A stretch of 64,000 nucleotides of DNA from assembly GCF_003807585.1 (NCBI RefSeq), contig NZ_RMBX01000010.1, forward strand, positions 124,001-188,000, written 5' to 3'. The stretch comes from Chitinophaga barathri. GTDB taxonomy: Bacteria; Bacteroidota; Bacteroidia; Chitinophagales; Chitinophagaceae. The notes under the pieces were generated by a model. That model did no database searches and was not told the DNA's origin. It was given only the letters and a program-made list of their open reading frames with translations. Below are positions 35,822 to 44,655 of the stretch, piece after piece. Numbering within the stretch: the stretch's first letter is position 1; every line of letters starts with the position of its first letter. The translations under genes were made by a program, and so were the position numbers.

Positions 35822-36406
35822 ATGAAACAGCAATCTCTGAAGGACAAAAAGGTGGCCGTATTGGTAACGGACGGCTTCGAGGAATCTGAATTCACCCAAC
35901 CGGTGGAAGCGTTGAAGGAAGCGGGCGCGGAAGTGACGGTGGTGTCTCTCAGGAGCGGCATGATCAAATCATGGGCGGAGAAAAACTGGGGAAAAGAATA
36001 TAAAGTGGATGCAATGGTAAAAGACGTAAGCTCAGGAGATTTTGACGCGCTGGTATTGCCGGGCGGCGTGATCAACCCGGACAAGCTCCGGATGGACAAA
36101 GACGCGGTGGCTTTCGTAAGCGGTTTTGCGGACGAAGCCAAACCTATCGCCGCCATCTGTCACGGCCCCTGGACGCTGATAGAAACAGGCGTACTGGAAG
36201 GCAGAAAAGTGACCTCATGGCCTTCGCTCAAAACAGACCTGATCAACGCAGGGGCTAAGTGGGTGGATGAAGAAGTAGTGGTGGACAATGGCATTGTAAC
36301 CAGCCGTAATCCCGGTGATCTTCCCGCGTTCTGTAAAAAGATGATCGAAGAGATCGGCGAAGGGCAGCATTTGTCAAGGACACGCGGCGTGCACCAGTTG
36401 GGTTAA
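35822..36406 (+). CDS. DJ-1/PfpI family protein (YhbO-like)
   Basis: Encodes 194 residues from MKQQSLKDKK; an upstream in-frame ATG at 35789 adds a non-conserved stretch and is less likely. The type 1 glutamine amidotransferase-like fold is shown by KVAVLVTDGFEESEF (with the conserved acidic residue), DALVLPGGVINPDKLR and the nucleophile elbow AAICHGPW with its catalytic Cys. Members act as deglycases, chaperones or stress-response hydrolases; the exact activity here is unknown. A strong terminator follows. Confidence 0.92.
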   Translation: MKQQSLKDKKVAVLVTDGFEESEFTQPVEALKEAGAEVTVVSLRSGMIKSWAEKNWGKEYKVDAMVKDVSSGDFDALVLPGGVINPDKLRMDKDAVAFVSGFADEAKPIAAICHGPWTLIETGVLEGRKVTSWPSLKTDLINAGAKWVDEEVVVDNGIVTSRNPGDLPAFCKKMIEEIGEGQHLSRTRGVHQLG

Positions 36407-36443
36407 ACAAACTTTGATACAAACAATTATTCCGGAAGTTTCG

Positions 36444-36474
36444 GCCGGCTGATGCTGTTCAGCCGGCTTTTTTT
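36444..36474 (+). terminator. Terminator of the PfpI family gene
   Basis: A 9-bp stem (GCCGGCTGA / TCAGCCGGC) with a 6-base loop, followed by seven T, 37 bases after the stop codon. Confidence 0.9.
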
Positions 36475-36516
36475 GTGCTGTGCTGAGAAAGGTGCGGGGC
36501 TGCTGCCGCTGCTGTT

Positions 36517-37665
36517 TTATTGCGGAAGCTCCGGCCTGCTGATGCGGTAAGAAGTAGTGCTGATGGCATGCAGGAATGCGACCAGCGCTTCCTTTTCATG
36601 CGGCGTGAGGCCCAGCGGACGGAGGATGGAACTGGTGACCGGGTATAGCGGGTCTTTTTCTTCCTCCGGTGTTTTTTTCCTGCGCGGATGGCCGCCGCCC
36701 GCGTTGTAGATGTTGATCACGCCTTCCAGGTCGTCGAAGAGGCCTACGTGCATGTAAGGGCGGGTGATCACCACGTCGCGGAGGCCGGGCGTTTTGAACT
36801 TGCCCACGTCCTGCGGCTGGTGTGTAACGTTATAAAGACCAAGGTCTTCGTATTTTCTTTTGTAGTAAGTAAGCCCGATATTATGAAACTGGTTGTCCGT
36901 GAAAAGCGGGCCGTTGTGGCAATTCATACAGCGGGCTTTTGTGCGGAATATATGCAGCCCTTCGATCTCCAGGTCGCTCAGGGATTTTTCACGGCCCTGG
37001 AGAAAAGCATCGAAGCGGGAGGAGCGGCTTTGGATGGTGCGCTGGAAAGTAGCCAGGGCAGTAGCTATTTCCTGTCCGGTGATCTTTTGGGTGCCGAACA
37101 CTTTGGTGAATTCCTTTTTGTAACCGGGGATGGCGGAGAGTTTGGCGGGCAGTTTGTCCACACCCTGGTGCATTTCCACCTCGTTGCCGATGGGTGAGAG
37201 CGCTTGTTCCTCGAGTGTTTTTACGCGCCCGTCCCAGAACAGGGGCGTGGTGGCCCAGACGTTCAGCAGGGTGGGCACATTCCTTTCGCCGGTACGGTGG
37301 TCGTGGCCTACGGCGGTGGAGCGCCCGTTTGTCCAGCCCAGTTCGGGTTCATGGCAGCTGCCGCAGGATATCTGGTTGGAGCCGGAAAGGCGGGGATCGA
37401 AGAACAGCTGTTTGCCCAGCTCGGCTACAGCTTTCTGGCTGCTGTCCGCCGCTACGGGAGAGTTCGGGCGGAGGCCCAGCTCTTTCCATACGATATTGCT
37501 GTCTATATCAGGCTTTGGCCACTGCGCGGTGGGGCGCGTGTACAGCTGCCTCAGGCTGTCCGCATAACCGGTGGGTACCGGCCGGGTGTTCCAGCTGATG
37601 GTGCTTCCTGCCAATGCGACTAATGCCAATGATACCGTAATTAAAAGTTGCTTCCCGTTTGCCAT
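36517..37665 (-). CDS. Di-haem cytochrome c peroxidase / MauG family protein
   Basis: A 382-residue exported protein with an uncleaved or cleaved N-terminal hydrophobic segment (residues 7-22). Two CxxCH haem sites are present: C101-GS-C104-H105 and C246-MN-C249-H250. Other family landmarks are LGKQLFFDPRLSGSNQISCGSCH, NVPTLLNVWATTPLFWDGR and FKTPGLRDVVITRPYMHVG. The family includes peroxidases and MauG/MbnH enzymes that oxidise residues in partner proteins. It is the last gene of a tight operon, 2 bases after the DUF6850-like barrel gene, so its partner may be encoded there. Confidence 0.93.
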   Translation of the reverse strand: MANGKQLLITVSLALVALAGSTISWNTRPVPTGYADSLRQLYTRPTAQWPKPDIDSNIVWKELGLRPNSPVAADSSQKAVAELGKQLFFDPRLSGSNQISCGSCHEPELGWTNGRSTAVGHDHRTGERNVPTLLNVWATTPLFWDGRVKTLEEQALSPIGNEVEMHQGVDKLPAKLSAIPGYKKEFTKVFGTQKITGQEIATALATFQRTIQSRSSRFDAFLQGREKSLSDLEIEGLHIFRTKARCMNCHNGPLFTDNQFHNIGLTYYKRKYEDLGLYNVTHQPQDVGKFKTPGLRDVVITRPYMHVGLFDDLEGVINIYNAGGGHPRRKKTPEEEKDPLYPVTSSILRPLGLTPHEKEALVAFLHAISTTSYRISRPELPQ

Positions 37666-37667
37666 TC

Positions 37668-39206
37668 CTAAAAATAAAACTGCAAGTTACAATTTATGTA
37701 GAACCTGTTTCCCTGCGGGTCAAACTTTGCGTTTGCCGCGGGAGGAGTATTTGTATTCACTGCGTGCATAATGCCCGATTCCAGGGAGAATTCGGCCTGT
37801 GCGCTGCTTTTCAGCTGGTGCAGCCAGCCTATGCGGGCCGCCGCTGTAAGGGCGGATTCCTGGTAATACCTCACTTCCGGCAGCGCGATGTTCCTGGTAA
37901 AGAAGTTCATCTGGCTGGCCGGTACATGGAGTTTGGAGCCCACATCCGCGCGGCCGCCGGCCCGCAGCATGGCGGTTACGGCATTCAGCTCATTCACAGG
38001 GAAGGCTTGTTCCCGCTGGATATACCCTTCGATGTACGATGCCTGGAAAGTATGTTCGGTAGCGCCGTCCAGCTTCTGGAAGTCGGTGAAGGCGATATTG
38101 CCGAGCCAGCCGTTTTTGACCATGGCGCTTTTGTAGCGGTAGAGGCTGAGGGTGGCGGTGTAAAAATGTTTCTGGTAACGGTAGTTGTTGCCGCCCAGCG
38201 AATCGTTCTGGTCGTGGCCTTTGGTGTTCAGGCCTTCCAGCTGCAGCATGGCTTTGCGGTTGCCGGGGAGGGAGCGGAGCCAGGTGAAGCGGGCGGAGAG
38301 GTCGGTTGAGAAGTATTTGCCCACAGCCATGTAGGCGACATCGCCTGATTTGGCTGACTGCCTGGTGCTGTCCCGCTGGTATTTGTACCCCGCTTCAATG
38401 CGGAAATCGTTTGGCCCGGACTGGTACCATGCATTCAGGCCACCTCCGTAATAGTTGAAATGCCGGTGCATGAATTTGTTTGGTGCAAATGAAACCGTAC
38501 CATATCCCAGCATATTATAGAACTGAAGATCTTTATCCGCCTGGTCCTGTGCGGCTGAAAAGTCCACCGTCGTCTTTTCGTAGCCATACCCGTATTGACC
38601 TTTGAAGGCAGCGCCTGCTTTGGAAGAGAATTTCCAGCCAAGGTTGGCTTCAAAGCCCAGCAGGTAATTGGAATGGCCTGCCACGGGCATTACATCCCGT
38701 GCTGCATCACCTACCTGGTAATTGATACCAAGGCCCACCAGCAGATGATCGTTGATGGTGGTAGCCGCCTTTCCTGAAAGATGATAATCTGCGGTTTGCA
38801 GGCTGCCTGCCCTTTCTGTCGCAATATAATAGGGATTGGCGCTGAGAGGATCGAGACGTTGCGTCCACGAAACACTGTCCTGCCACTGCCTGCGGTAGCT
38901 AAAAGCGCCGTAAAGGTGGATATTCTTCAGTACCGTCTGGCCCTCGGTGGAGGCCTTCAGACCGCGGATGCGATCTGCCTGCTGCGGTAACCGGAAGTCC
39001 CCGCTTTCGTATACGCCTTCGAGTTGTACCCGGTTCAGCATCGACTGTGGGTTGAACAGCAGGTCTGCCGGTGAGCTGACATATGACCTGAATACTGCGT
39101 TCTCCTGTGCGGAGGGGCGGTTTAGCCCTTCTTTCGATTGTGCGGCAACTTGTTGGCCGGCTGCGGCGAGTACCAGGATCGTTGTATATATGATTTGCCT
39201 GCGCAT
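37668..39206 (-). CDS. Outer membrane beta-barrel protein (DUF6850-like)
   Basis: A 512-residue protein with a signal peptide ending QVAAQ. The N-terminal part (SAQENAVFRSYVSSPADLLFNPQ) is followed by many alternating beta strands rich in aromatic residues and glycine, ending in QFYF, a typical outer membrane barrel terminus. It resembles the DUF6850 family of barrels found beside DUF4876 proteins. The start overlaps the stop of the DUF4876-like gene by one base (TAATG), strong evidence for coupled translation. The function is unknown; a channel or accessory receptor role is suggested by context only. Confidence 0.8.
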   Translation of the reverse strand: MRRQIIYTTILVLAAAGQQVAAQSKEGLNRPSAQENAVFRSYVSSPADLLFNPQSMLNRVQLEGVYESGDFRLPQQADRIRGLKASTEGQTVLKNIHLYGAFSYRRQWQDSVSWTQRLDPLSANPYYIATERAGSLQTADYHLSGKAATTINDHLLVGLGINYQVGDAARDVMPVAGHSNYLLGFEANLGWKFSSKAGAAFKGQYGYGYEKTTVDFSAAQDQADKDLQFYNMLGYGTVSFAPNKFMHRHFNYYGGGLNAWYQSGPNDFRIEAGYKYQRDSTRQSAKSGDVAYMAVGKYFSTDLSARFTWLRSLPGNRKAMLQLEGLNTKGHDQNDSLGGNNYRYQKHFYTATLSLYRYKSAMVKNGWLGNIAFTDFQKLDGATEHTFQASYIEGYIQREQAFPVNELNAVTAMLRAGGRADVGSKLHVPASQMNFFTRNIALPEVRYYQESALTAAARIGWLHQLKSSAQAEFSLESGIMHAVNTNTPPAANAKFDPQGNRFYINCNLQFYF

Positions 39207-40504
39207 TAGAATTCTTTCGGTTTAGCGGGAGAGATCAGCTGGAAGTCAGCTGTTGAATTGTTGGTGTCCTGTAAGATGATACGTCCGTCCACGGTACGCA
39301 ACTGTTTCCTGATCAGTGCCTGTGAGGAATATTGATTCAGGATGCTGACAAAGCCGGCGTCCAGGTTGGCATTCAGCTTTTTGGGGCCGCGCCTTGCAGG
39401 TGTAAAATGGAGGCAGTCAACGGCATCCAGTACGAGGGAGTCCGGCACCTGGAAATGATAGGTGGTTTTGGTATTGATCACGGTGAACTCGGGGCTGGGA
39501 TACTTTTTCAGTGGCTCCAGGGGCATGCGGAAGAGTACATAGGCATCACGGCCCTGGATGTCCAGGATCATGTCTTTGCCCTGTTTCTGGATATTGATCA
39601 TATCCGTCACCTCGGGGTTGTTGATGTCCGATGCAAGCCCGTCGCCGAAGAACACTTCAAATTCCGCACGGCTGAGATCCACCGTGAGGGACGGGTCTTC
39701 CGGTGTTATGACGGTGCCGTTCGGATTGGTGTAAGGCGCCTTATGGTTTTGAGCGTTTTGTGCCAGCAGGATGCTTTTTCCGGGAGCTACGGGATACTGG
39801 TTACCATTCCCGGGGAATTGGTACAGGCTCTCGGTGTATACGTAAGTTCCATTTGCGTCTATATCAGCGGGCATGCCGATGGATTTCTGCCAGTTGAGCC
39901 TGCCGTCTTCAAACAACCAGGAAGGGAGCGGCTTGGGGATTACATTAGATACAGTGCCCTTGAGCTGGGCAAAACAAAGCCCGTCTGCATAAAGCGTATC
40001 GGCCGAGTTATTATATATTTCCACGAACTGGTCGCGGAGGCTGGCGCCTTTTTGAATGCTGGAGCCGGAGTAATAGAGTTGTTTGATGATGAGCGCGCCG
40101 GAACGGCCTGTTTTAAGCACCATTTCAACATTATTGGCCCTGGCGGTGATCCGTTTATTTGCAACGGAGGCGTTGAAGATGGATGAGTCGGGCAGCAAAA
40201 TGCCGCTGAATTCGAATACCTCTTCGGCGCTGAGGGCAATGCTGGCGGAAATATCATAAGTACCCGCCGGGATATGCCTGAATTCCAGCATGCCGTCTGT
40301 ATTGGTTTTTTCCATGTACAGATTGCCGGTGGTCACATCTTTAAAATGTACTTCAATTCCCCCCGCAGGCATGCCGCCGAAAGCCGGGTCGTATTTTACG
40401 CTGATGCCGACGGAAGTTGGCTTCAGGTCAGGGACGGCCGCCTGCTTGCAGGCAGCGGCAAATGACAGTGCACAGAAAAAGAGGATGGTATGTTTGAATG
40501 ACAT
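39206..40504 (-). CDS. DUF4876-like lipoprotein
   Basis: Encodes 432 residues from MSFKHTILFF; the frame extends to 40537 but the chosen ATG gives a lipoprotein leader with lipobox SFAAAC. Residues about 40-130 look like a carboxypeptidase-regulatory/SpaA-type beta domain (NTDGMLEFRHIPAGTYDISAS). The rest, with ALIIKQLYYSGSS and VEIYNNSADTLYADGLC, matches the DUF4876 family, whose second part is lamin-tail-like. It is probably attached to the outer membrane. It sits between the TonB receptor (10 bases upstream) and the barrel protein (1-base overlap), so the products probably work as one complex. Confidence 0.82.
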   Translation of the reverse strand: MSFKHTILFFCALSFAAACKQAAVPDLKPTSVGISVKYDPAFGGMPAGGIEVHFKDVTTGNLYMEKTNTDGMLEFRHIPAGTYDISASIALSAEEVFEFSGILLPDSSIFNASVANKRITARANNVEMVLKTGRSGALIIKQLYYSGSSIQKGASLRDQFVEIYNNSADTLYADGLCFAQLKGTVSNVIPKPLPSWLFEDGRLNWQKSIGMPADIDANGTYVYTESLYQFPGNGNQYPVAPGKSILLAQNAQNHKAPYTNPNGTVITPEDPSLTVDLSRAEFEVFFGDGLASDINNPEVTDMINIQKQGKDMILDIQGRDAYVLFRMPLEPLKKYPSPEFTVINTKTTYHFQVPDSLVLDAVDCLHFTPARRGPKKLNANLDAGFVSILNQYSSQALIRKQLRTVDGRIILQDTNNSTADFQLISPAKPKEF

Positions 40505-40514
40505 AACAGTAAGT

Positions 40515-43256
40515 TTAGAATTTAAGTACGATTTCACCGCCGAAGGCCGGGGCCTGGTTTAATTCTATCACAGACTGGCCGCTGGTAGCAGGATTGGGAT
40601 AGGAAGGGCGGTGGTTCAGGAAGTTATTCGCATAAAAAGAAAACCTGTATTTCTTTTTGATCTCTTTGGCCAGCCGCATATGGTAGTTGGTATACACCAT
40701 CGGCACTTTTGTTTTAGAGCCGCCGGTAGCGGTGCGGTCCAGGTGCGCATAGCGGGGATCAAAAATATCCTTTTCCGGGATCTCATGATAGTTGTATTGC
40801 TGGTCGAAATACCCGATCGCATAACCGGCAAGCCGCTCGGTTTCGCTTTCCATCAGCCAGAATGCCTGGATACGGAGATTCAGCAAGAGGCCGAGGGGCG
40901 CAATATGATGTGTTGTTGAAAGCGTGGAGATCATTTCCTTCGCCTCTTGCCAGCCTGTACGGTACCGGCCTATAATGGCTTCCTGGGTGAAATCGATATT
41001 ATCCGGCGGCGCCACCGTCGTTCCCCCGTTGTAAGAACGGGAATGAATAAAAGAAGTAGCGAAATCGAAGGAAGTCTGGATGGCATTTATCTTTTTTGTG
41101 CTCAGGAAAACCTCAAAACCCTTGCTGGTATTGTGCATGTCGTTTGCGAGAACGTAGTGGGTAAGCGGGTATTTATTTGTACCCTGTGCCTCATAAACAG
41201 GCTGCTGACCGGCCGGGCTGCTTATCAATACATAGTTGGGCAGTACAAGCGGCGCCAGTTCGTTATTGGAAGTAAACCCGTCATTCGTCTGCTTGTAAAA
41301 CACGGTCAGCGAACCGTTCAGGAAATTCTCCCTGAAGCTGATGCCGCCTTCGGCGGTGAGGGATCGGGAGCTTTTCAGATGTGTGTTCACCGGGTTCTCC
41401 ACGAGCGTGTAGGTCAGATTAAGATTGCGCGCCGGATCGTTCACGTAGTGATTGATCAGCACCACGTCCCAATAAGATCTACCGGGATAGAGATATGCCA
41501 TGGACGGGGCTTTGGTAGCCAGGCCGAAGGCTGCATTCACCCGCCATACACGGTTCAGGTCATAGTTGGTGGAGAGGCGCGGGGAGAAGTTCCAGTACTT
41601 GCCCTGCCTGTCGGCCCGTACGCCTATGCTGTTGCGCAAGGTGCCTCCGCCGATGCGGATGTTGAAATTATCCTGCGCATACAATCCCAGCTGTGCCAGT
41701 GATTTCTCATCACGGAAGCTCTCGGGTCTTTCACCGGCATAGGTAGAAGGTACTGTGCGCGGGCGCAGCGGGTTATACTGGCGGCCATCCCCGAAATTGT
41801 CGTCGTAAGAAAAATTGGCGCCATAGGACACCTGGTGTTCCACGTTCGCGGTGTATAACTGGAAATTACTTTCCAGCCTGGCGAATACGCTCATCGGCTT
41901 GCCGGAGATACTTTCTACTACTTTATAGTTCGCGGGCGTGAACTGGCCTTGTTTTTCTCCCGTCTGGAGATTGTCTGTCACCGGTTTTACGCCGCTGTTA
42001 TAATTACTTTCGGAATAGTCTTCCTGCACGCTGTAGGCAAAGCCCAGTGTGTAGGAAATATTCCTTGCGAACTTTTTATCGATGGCGATATTACCTCTCA
42101 TGGAACTGCGGAAGCCCTGGTTGCGGATGCGTACATATTGCTGGTTCACGCTTTTGGGGTCGGCTTTACCGCCGTCCAGCGTGGTGAACACATCTACGGC
42201 CACCGTATTTTTCCATATCTCGTTTTTGTCAAGGAAGCGTGTCCAGAGCACTCCTGCATTCAGGCGGTTGTAACTTTTCAGCCTGTCGCGCGGGTCGGTT
42301 ACGGAGTTGATGTAATCGATGCTGGTGTTCACCATGCCGCCACGGCCACCCAGCTTAAAACCTTTGCTGGCGCTCACATTCGTGTTGCCGCTTTGGAAAC
42401 GGGTGGATACATTGAGCGGGGAAACACCTGCCACGCGCTCGATCAGCACCGCTCCGTCCGTAATATCGCCGTAACGTGCCGGCGCCACGCCGCTGATCAC
42501 TTCAATTTTTTCAATATTGCCTACCGCCATCTGGCGCAGGTCAAAACCATTACCGGCGCTGCTGTTCACTGAATACGTTTCGGCTTGTCCGGTGGAGGGC
42601 GGCGTAAATGAACGGATAAGACCGCTATTATTGCCGATGTTCTGCGTCTGCATGTTCCCGTTCATCGAGATAGGCACATCATCCACGTAAAATCCGATAC
42701 CAAAGGCATTATTCCTTTGCGCGGAATTGCCATCCGCCACGGAACGGAGGTTCAGCGCCTGCTGGTTCTGAAGATCGGGATTCCGGATGGTCTGCCCCGG
42801 CAGCAATTGCAGCACATCCGCCAGGCTATATGCCTGTATGGATTCAATGGCGCTTCGTTCTATCACTACAGAAGAGTTGCTGAGCGTATTGCGCCCGCGC
42901 GTGGCATTCACCTCCACCTGGTCGATGGTAAGGGAAAGCGGCTGCATCTGCACGAGCTGTTCGGTTATTTTGCCCGGTTGCGGCAGGATCGTCAACCGGT
43001 ACGGGCGTTTGCCGATATAATAAAGTGAAATATGAATGCTGTCCGGCTTCTCCGGATTGTAGGCGATAAAAGCCAGCCCGGCTTCATTCGTCACGCGCTG
43101 TATGTCCCATTCCTTCACGGAAATGCTCACGTAGGGCAATGGTTTGCCGGTTTCCCGGTCCGTCACCGTCAGCCGGATGCCGCTGGTATTGGTTTGAGCG
43201 TTGGCAGTAAAGAAAGCACAGACAATCAAGAGTATAGGTAATGCTAGTCGTTTCAA
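40515..43256 (-). CDS. TonB-dependent receptor with CarboxypepD_reg-like N-terminal domain
   Basis: Encodes 913 residues if started at the TTG at 43256, giving the leader LKRLALPILLIVCAFFTANAQ. The frame is open to a GTG at 43289, but that codon lies upstream of a -7 promoter box (43278-43285), so the TTG start is more likely. A carboxypeptidase-regulatory domain (about 22-105: LTVTDRETGKPLPYVSISV) precedes a plug domain (VVIERSAIESIQAYSLADVLQLLPGQ, IEKIEVISGVAPARYGDITDG) and a 22-strand-type barrel ending in IVLKF. It lacks a SusD partner, so it is not a classical glycan SusC. As first gene of an operon ending in a di-haem peroxidase, a metal or cofactor ligand is more likely. Confidence 0.92.
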   Translation of the reverse strand: MKRLALPILLIVCAFFTANAQTNTSGIRLTVTDRETGKPLPYVSISVKEWDIQRVTNEAGLAFIAYNPEKPDSIHISLYYIGKRPYRLTILPQPGKITEQLVQMQPLSLTIDQVEVNATRGRNTLSNSSVVIERSAIESIQAYSLADVLQLLPGQTIRNPDLQNQQALNLRSVADGNSAQRNNAFGIGFYVDDVPISMNGNMQTQNIGNNSGLIRSFTPPSTGQAETYSVNSSAGNGFDLRQMAVGNIEKIEVISGVAPARYGDITDGAVLIERVAGVSPLNVSTRFQSGNTNVSASKGFKLGGRGGMVNTSIDYINSVTDPRDRLKSYNRLNAGVLWTRFLDKNEIWKNTVAVDVFTTLDGGKADPKSVNQQYVRIRNQGFRSSMRGNIAIDKKFARNISYTLGFAYSVQEDYSESNYNSGVKPVTDNLQTGEKQGQFTPANYKVVESISGKPMSVFARLESNFQLYTANVEHQVSYGANFSYDDNFGDGRQYNPLRPRTVPSTYAGERPESFRDEKSLAQLGLYAQDNFNIRIGGGTLRNSIGVRADRQGKYWNFSPRLSTNYDLNRVWRVNAAFGLATKAPSMAYLYPGRSYWDVVLINHYVNDPARNLNLTYTLVENPVNTHLKSSRSLTAEGGISFRENFLNGSLTVFYKQTNDGFTSNNELAPLVLPNYVLISSPAGQQPVYEAQGTNKYPLTHYVLANDMHNTSKGFEVFLSTKKINAIQTSFDFATSFIHSRSYNGGTTVAPPDNIDFTQEAIIGRYRTGWQEAKEMISTLSTTHHIAPLGLLLNLRIQAFWLMESETERLAGYAIGYFDQQYNYHEIPEKDIFDPRYAHLDRTATGGSKTKVPMVYTNYHMRLAKEIKKKYRFSFYANNFLNHRPSYPNPATSGQSVIELNQAPAFGGEIVLKF

Positions 43257-43277
43257 TGGTCCCCGTTTTATTCGCCG

Positions 43278-43285
43278 CAAAGTTA
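43278..43285 (-). promoter_or_regulatory. -7 promoter box of the TonB receptor operon
   Basis: TAACTTTG on the minus strand matches TAnnTTTG exactly and continues as TAACTTTGCGG. It ends 21 bases before the TTG start at 43256, giving a leader of about 15-17 bases. This placement argues against the GTG start at 43289. Confidence 0.55.
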
Positions 43286-43512
43286 CCACATAGCCCCGCG
43301 TTAAATTTATGTGAACAGGAAAACTGTTGATTGTTAATTATCTGATTATCAATAAAAACCATGATCAGATCGGGAAAAAATGGAACACAACGCTGCCCGC
43401 TTTGTTTACAAGATGGGAAATGCTGGGGAATTAACTACACAGCATTGCACTCCATATTATTGAAAATCAACCGATTTATACTCTCGCAAGGTTTTGGATG
43501 ATGTAACACAAA

Positions 43513-44241
43513 ATGAACTATATGCAGCAGGAAAAAGATACACCCCGCGCCGGCGGATTATACGAAAACTCGACCGTGATCAACGTGTCCAAAACAGGCA
43601 GGATCGTTTCTTCCGCCGCAGGCGCCTCTCTCATGTACATAGGGCTGGCGGACATTGGCAAGAACCCCGTAAAAAGTTTTTTCCGCATCCTGGCGGGCAG
43701 TTATCTGCTCTACCGGGGAGTATCCGGCAATTGCCCCATTTCCGCGATCGTAGAGGACAACCGGCCCAAACATGCACGCTCAGTGAATATCCGCACGACC
43801 TTTGAGGTGAACAGGCCGCGCACCGAAGTATACGGCTACTGGCGGAAGCTGGAAAACCTCCCGTCATTTATGGCCCACCTGCATGATGTGGATGTGCAGG
43901 ATGAACGTTACAGCCACTGGACCATCCGCCTCGCCGGGAATATCAAACTGGAATGGGATGCGGAGATCGTGGAAGACATACGGAATGAAGCGCTGAGCTG
44001 GCGTTCCCTGGAAGGTGCGCAACTGGCCAATGCCGGCAAGATACGCTTTAAGGATACGGAAAATGGCGGCACGGAACTGCTGGTGACGATCACCTACAGG
44101 CCGCCCGCCGGTTATGTGGGAGAAGGCATCGCGCGTTTGTTTAACCCCGCTTTTGAAAGCCTTGTGCGGAACGACATCAGGGGATTCAAACAATACCTGG
44201 AAGAGAAAAATGAGGGTATCGGAAATATTGCGGTTGGATAA
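43513..44241 (+). CDS. SRPBCC family protein with DUF2892-like N-terminal segment
   Basis: A 242-residue protein from MNYMQQEKD. The N-terminal 80 residues are partly hydrophobic with GRIVSSAAGASLMYIG and FFRILAGSYLLYRGVSGNCP, the pattern of a DUF2892/YgaP-like two-helix membrane segment. Residues about 90-235 form a START/polyketide cyclase fold (VNIRTTFEVNRPRTEVYGYWRKLENLPSFMAHLHDV, with the closing helix FKQYLEEK). Fusions of this kind occur widely next to stress-response genes and may bind lipids, but no ligand is known. Two terminators follow it. Confidence 0.85.
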   Translation: MNYMQQEKDTPRAGGLYENSTVINVSKTGRIVSSAAGASLMYIGLADIGKNPVKSFFRILAGSYLLYRGVSGNCPISAIVEDNRPKHARSVNIRTTFEVNRPRTEVYGYWRKLENLPSFMAHLHDVDVQDERYSHWTIRLAGNIKLEWDAEIVEDIRNEALSWRSLEGAQLANAGKIRFKDTENGGTELLVTITYRPPAGYVGEGIARLFNPAFESLVRNDIRGFKQYLEEKNEGIGNIAVG

Positions 44242-44262
44242 CCATACAACCGGGCAAAAAAG

Positions 44263-44294
44263 AAAGGCGGTTTCCTGGTCGGAACCGCCTTTTT
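44263..44294 (+). terminator. Terminator of the SRPBCC gene
   Basis: The stem GGCGGTTTCC / GGAACCGCC has one bulged T and the loop TGGTC, followed by TTTTT, 21 bases after the stop. Confidence 0.8.
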
Positions 44295-44310
44295 ATATAA
44301 CCGGGATGAA

Positions 44311-44341
44311 AAAAAGAGCGGTCTTTCGAACCGCTCTTTTT
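44311..44341. terminator. Bidirectional terminator between convergent genes
   Basis: A 12-bp stem with A-run and T-run arms (AAAAAGAGCGGT / ACCGCTCTTTTT) around a 7-base loop. The symmetry lets it work for the SRPBCC gene on the plus strand and the small gene ending at 44368 on the minus strand. Confidence 0.85.
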
Positions 44342-44367
44342 ACATGTCAAATCAAACATCCTGTATG

Positions 44368-44616
44368 CTATGGCCGAAATGATGTCTTGAAAGTATCCGG
44401 TTTCGGCAGGTTGGATGTATCCTTGTCCCTGTCTTTTTTCTTTTTCTTCTTTTTGGTAGTGTCCTGCGGATTTTCGGGAACAGTGTCCTTCACCATTACA
44501 GAATATCCCTGATTCGACGGGAGCGTGGATTCACCTACAAACCCGTTACCTGCCTGGGCCACTACAAAGGCTATCATAAGCCCAAGAATGCCTACTGGTA
44601 CGATACGTGATTTCAT
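44368..44616 (-). CDS. Small exported protein with a lysine run
   Basis: An 82-residue protein with an N-terminal hydrophobic segment (residues 5-22, MKSRIVPVGILGLMIAFVVAQA), so exported or membrane-anchored. The rest is hydrophilic and disordered-looking: a Ser/Asn/Pro-rich part followed by DTTKKKKKKKDRDKDTSN. No family recognised. It ends 27 bases from a bidirectional terminator, which supports a real transcription unit, and starts 40 bases downstream of the acidic protein gene on the same strand. Confidence 0.6.
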   Translation of the reverse strand: MKSRIVPVGILGLMIAFVVAQAGNGFVGESTLPSNQGYSVMVKDTVPENPQDTTKKKKKKKDRDKDTSNLPKPDTFKTSFRP

Positions 44617-44655
44617 TTGTCTTTCAATTTATGTGATGGATATGGTTTAAACTTT

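Noticed and set aside
40515..43256. SusC of a polysaccharide utilisation locus
   Set aside because: There is no SusD gene next to it and the operon ends with a di-haem peroxidase; it fits a metal or cofactor receptor better.
43287..43289. GTG start for the TonB receptor
   Set aside because: It lies upstream of the TAACTTTG promoter box, so the transcript would not contain it; the TTG at 43256 gives a proper signal peptide.
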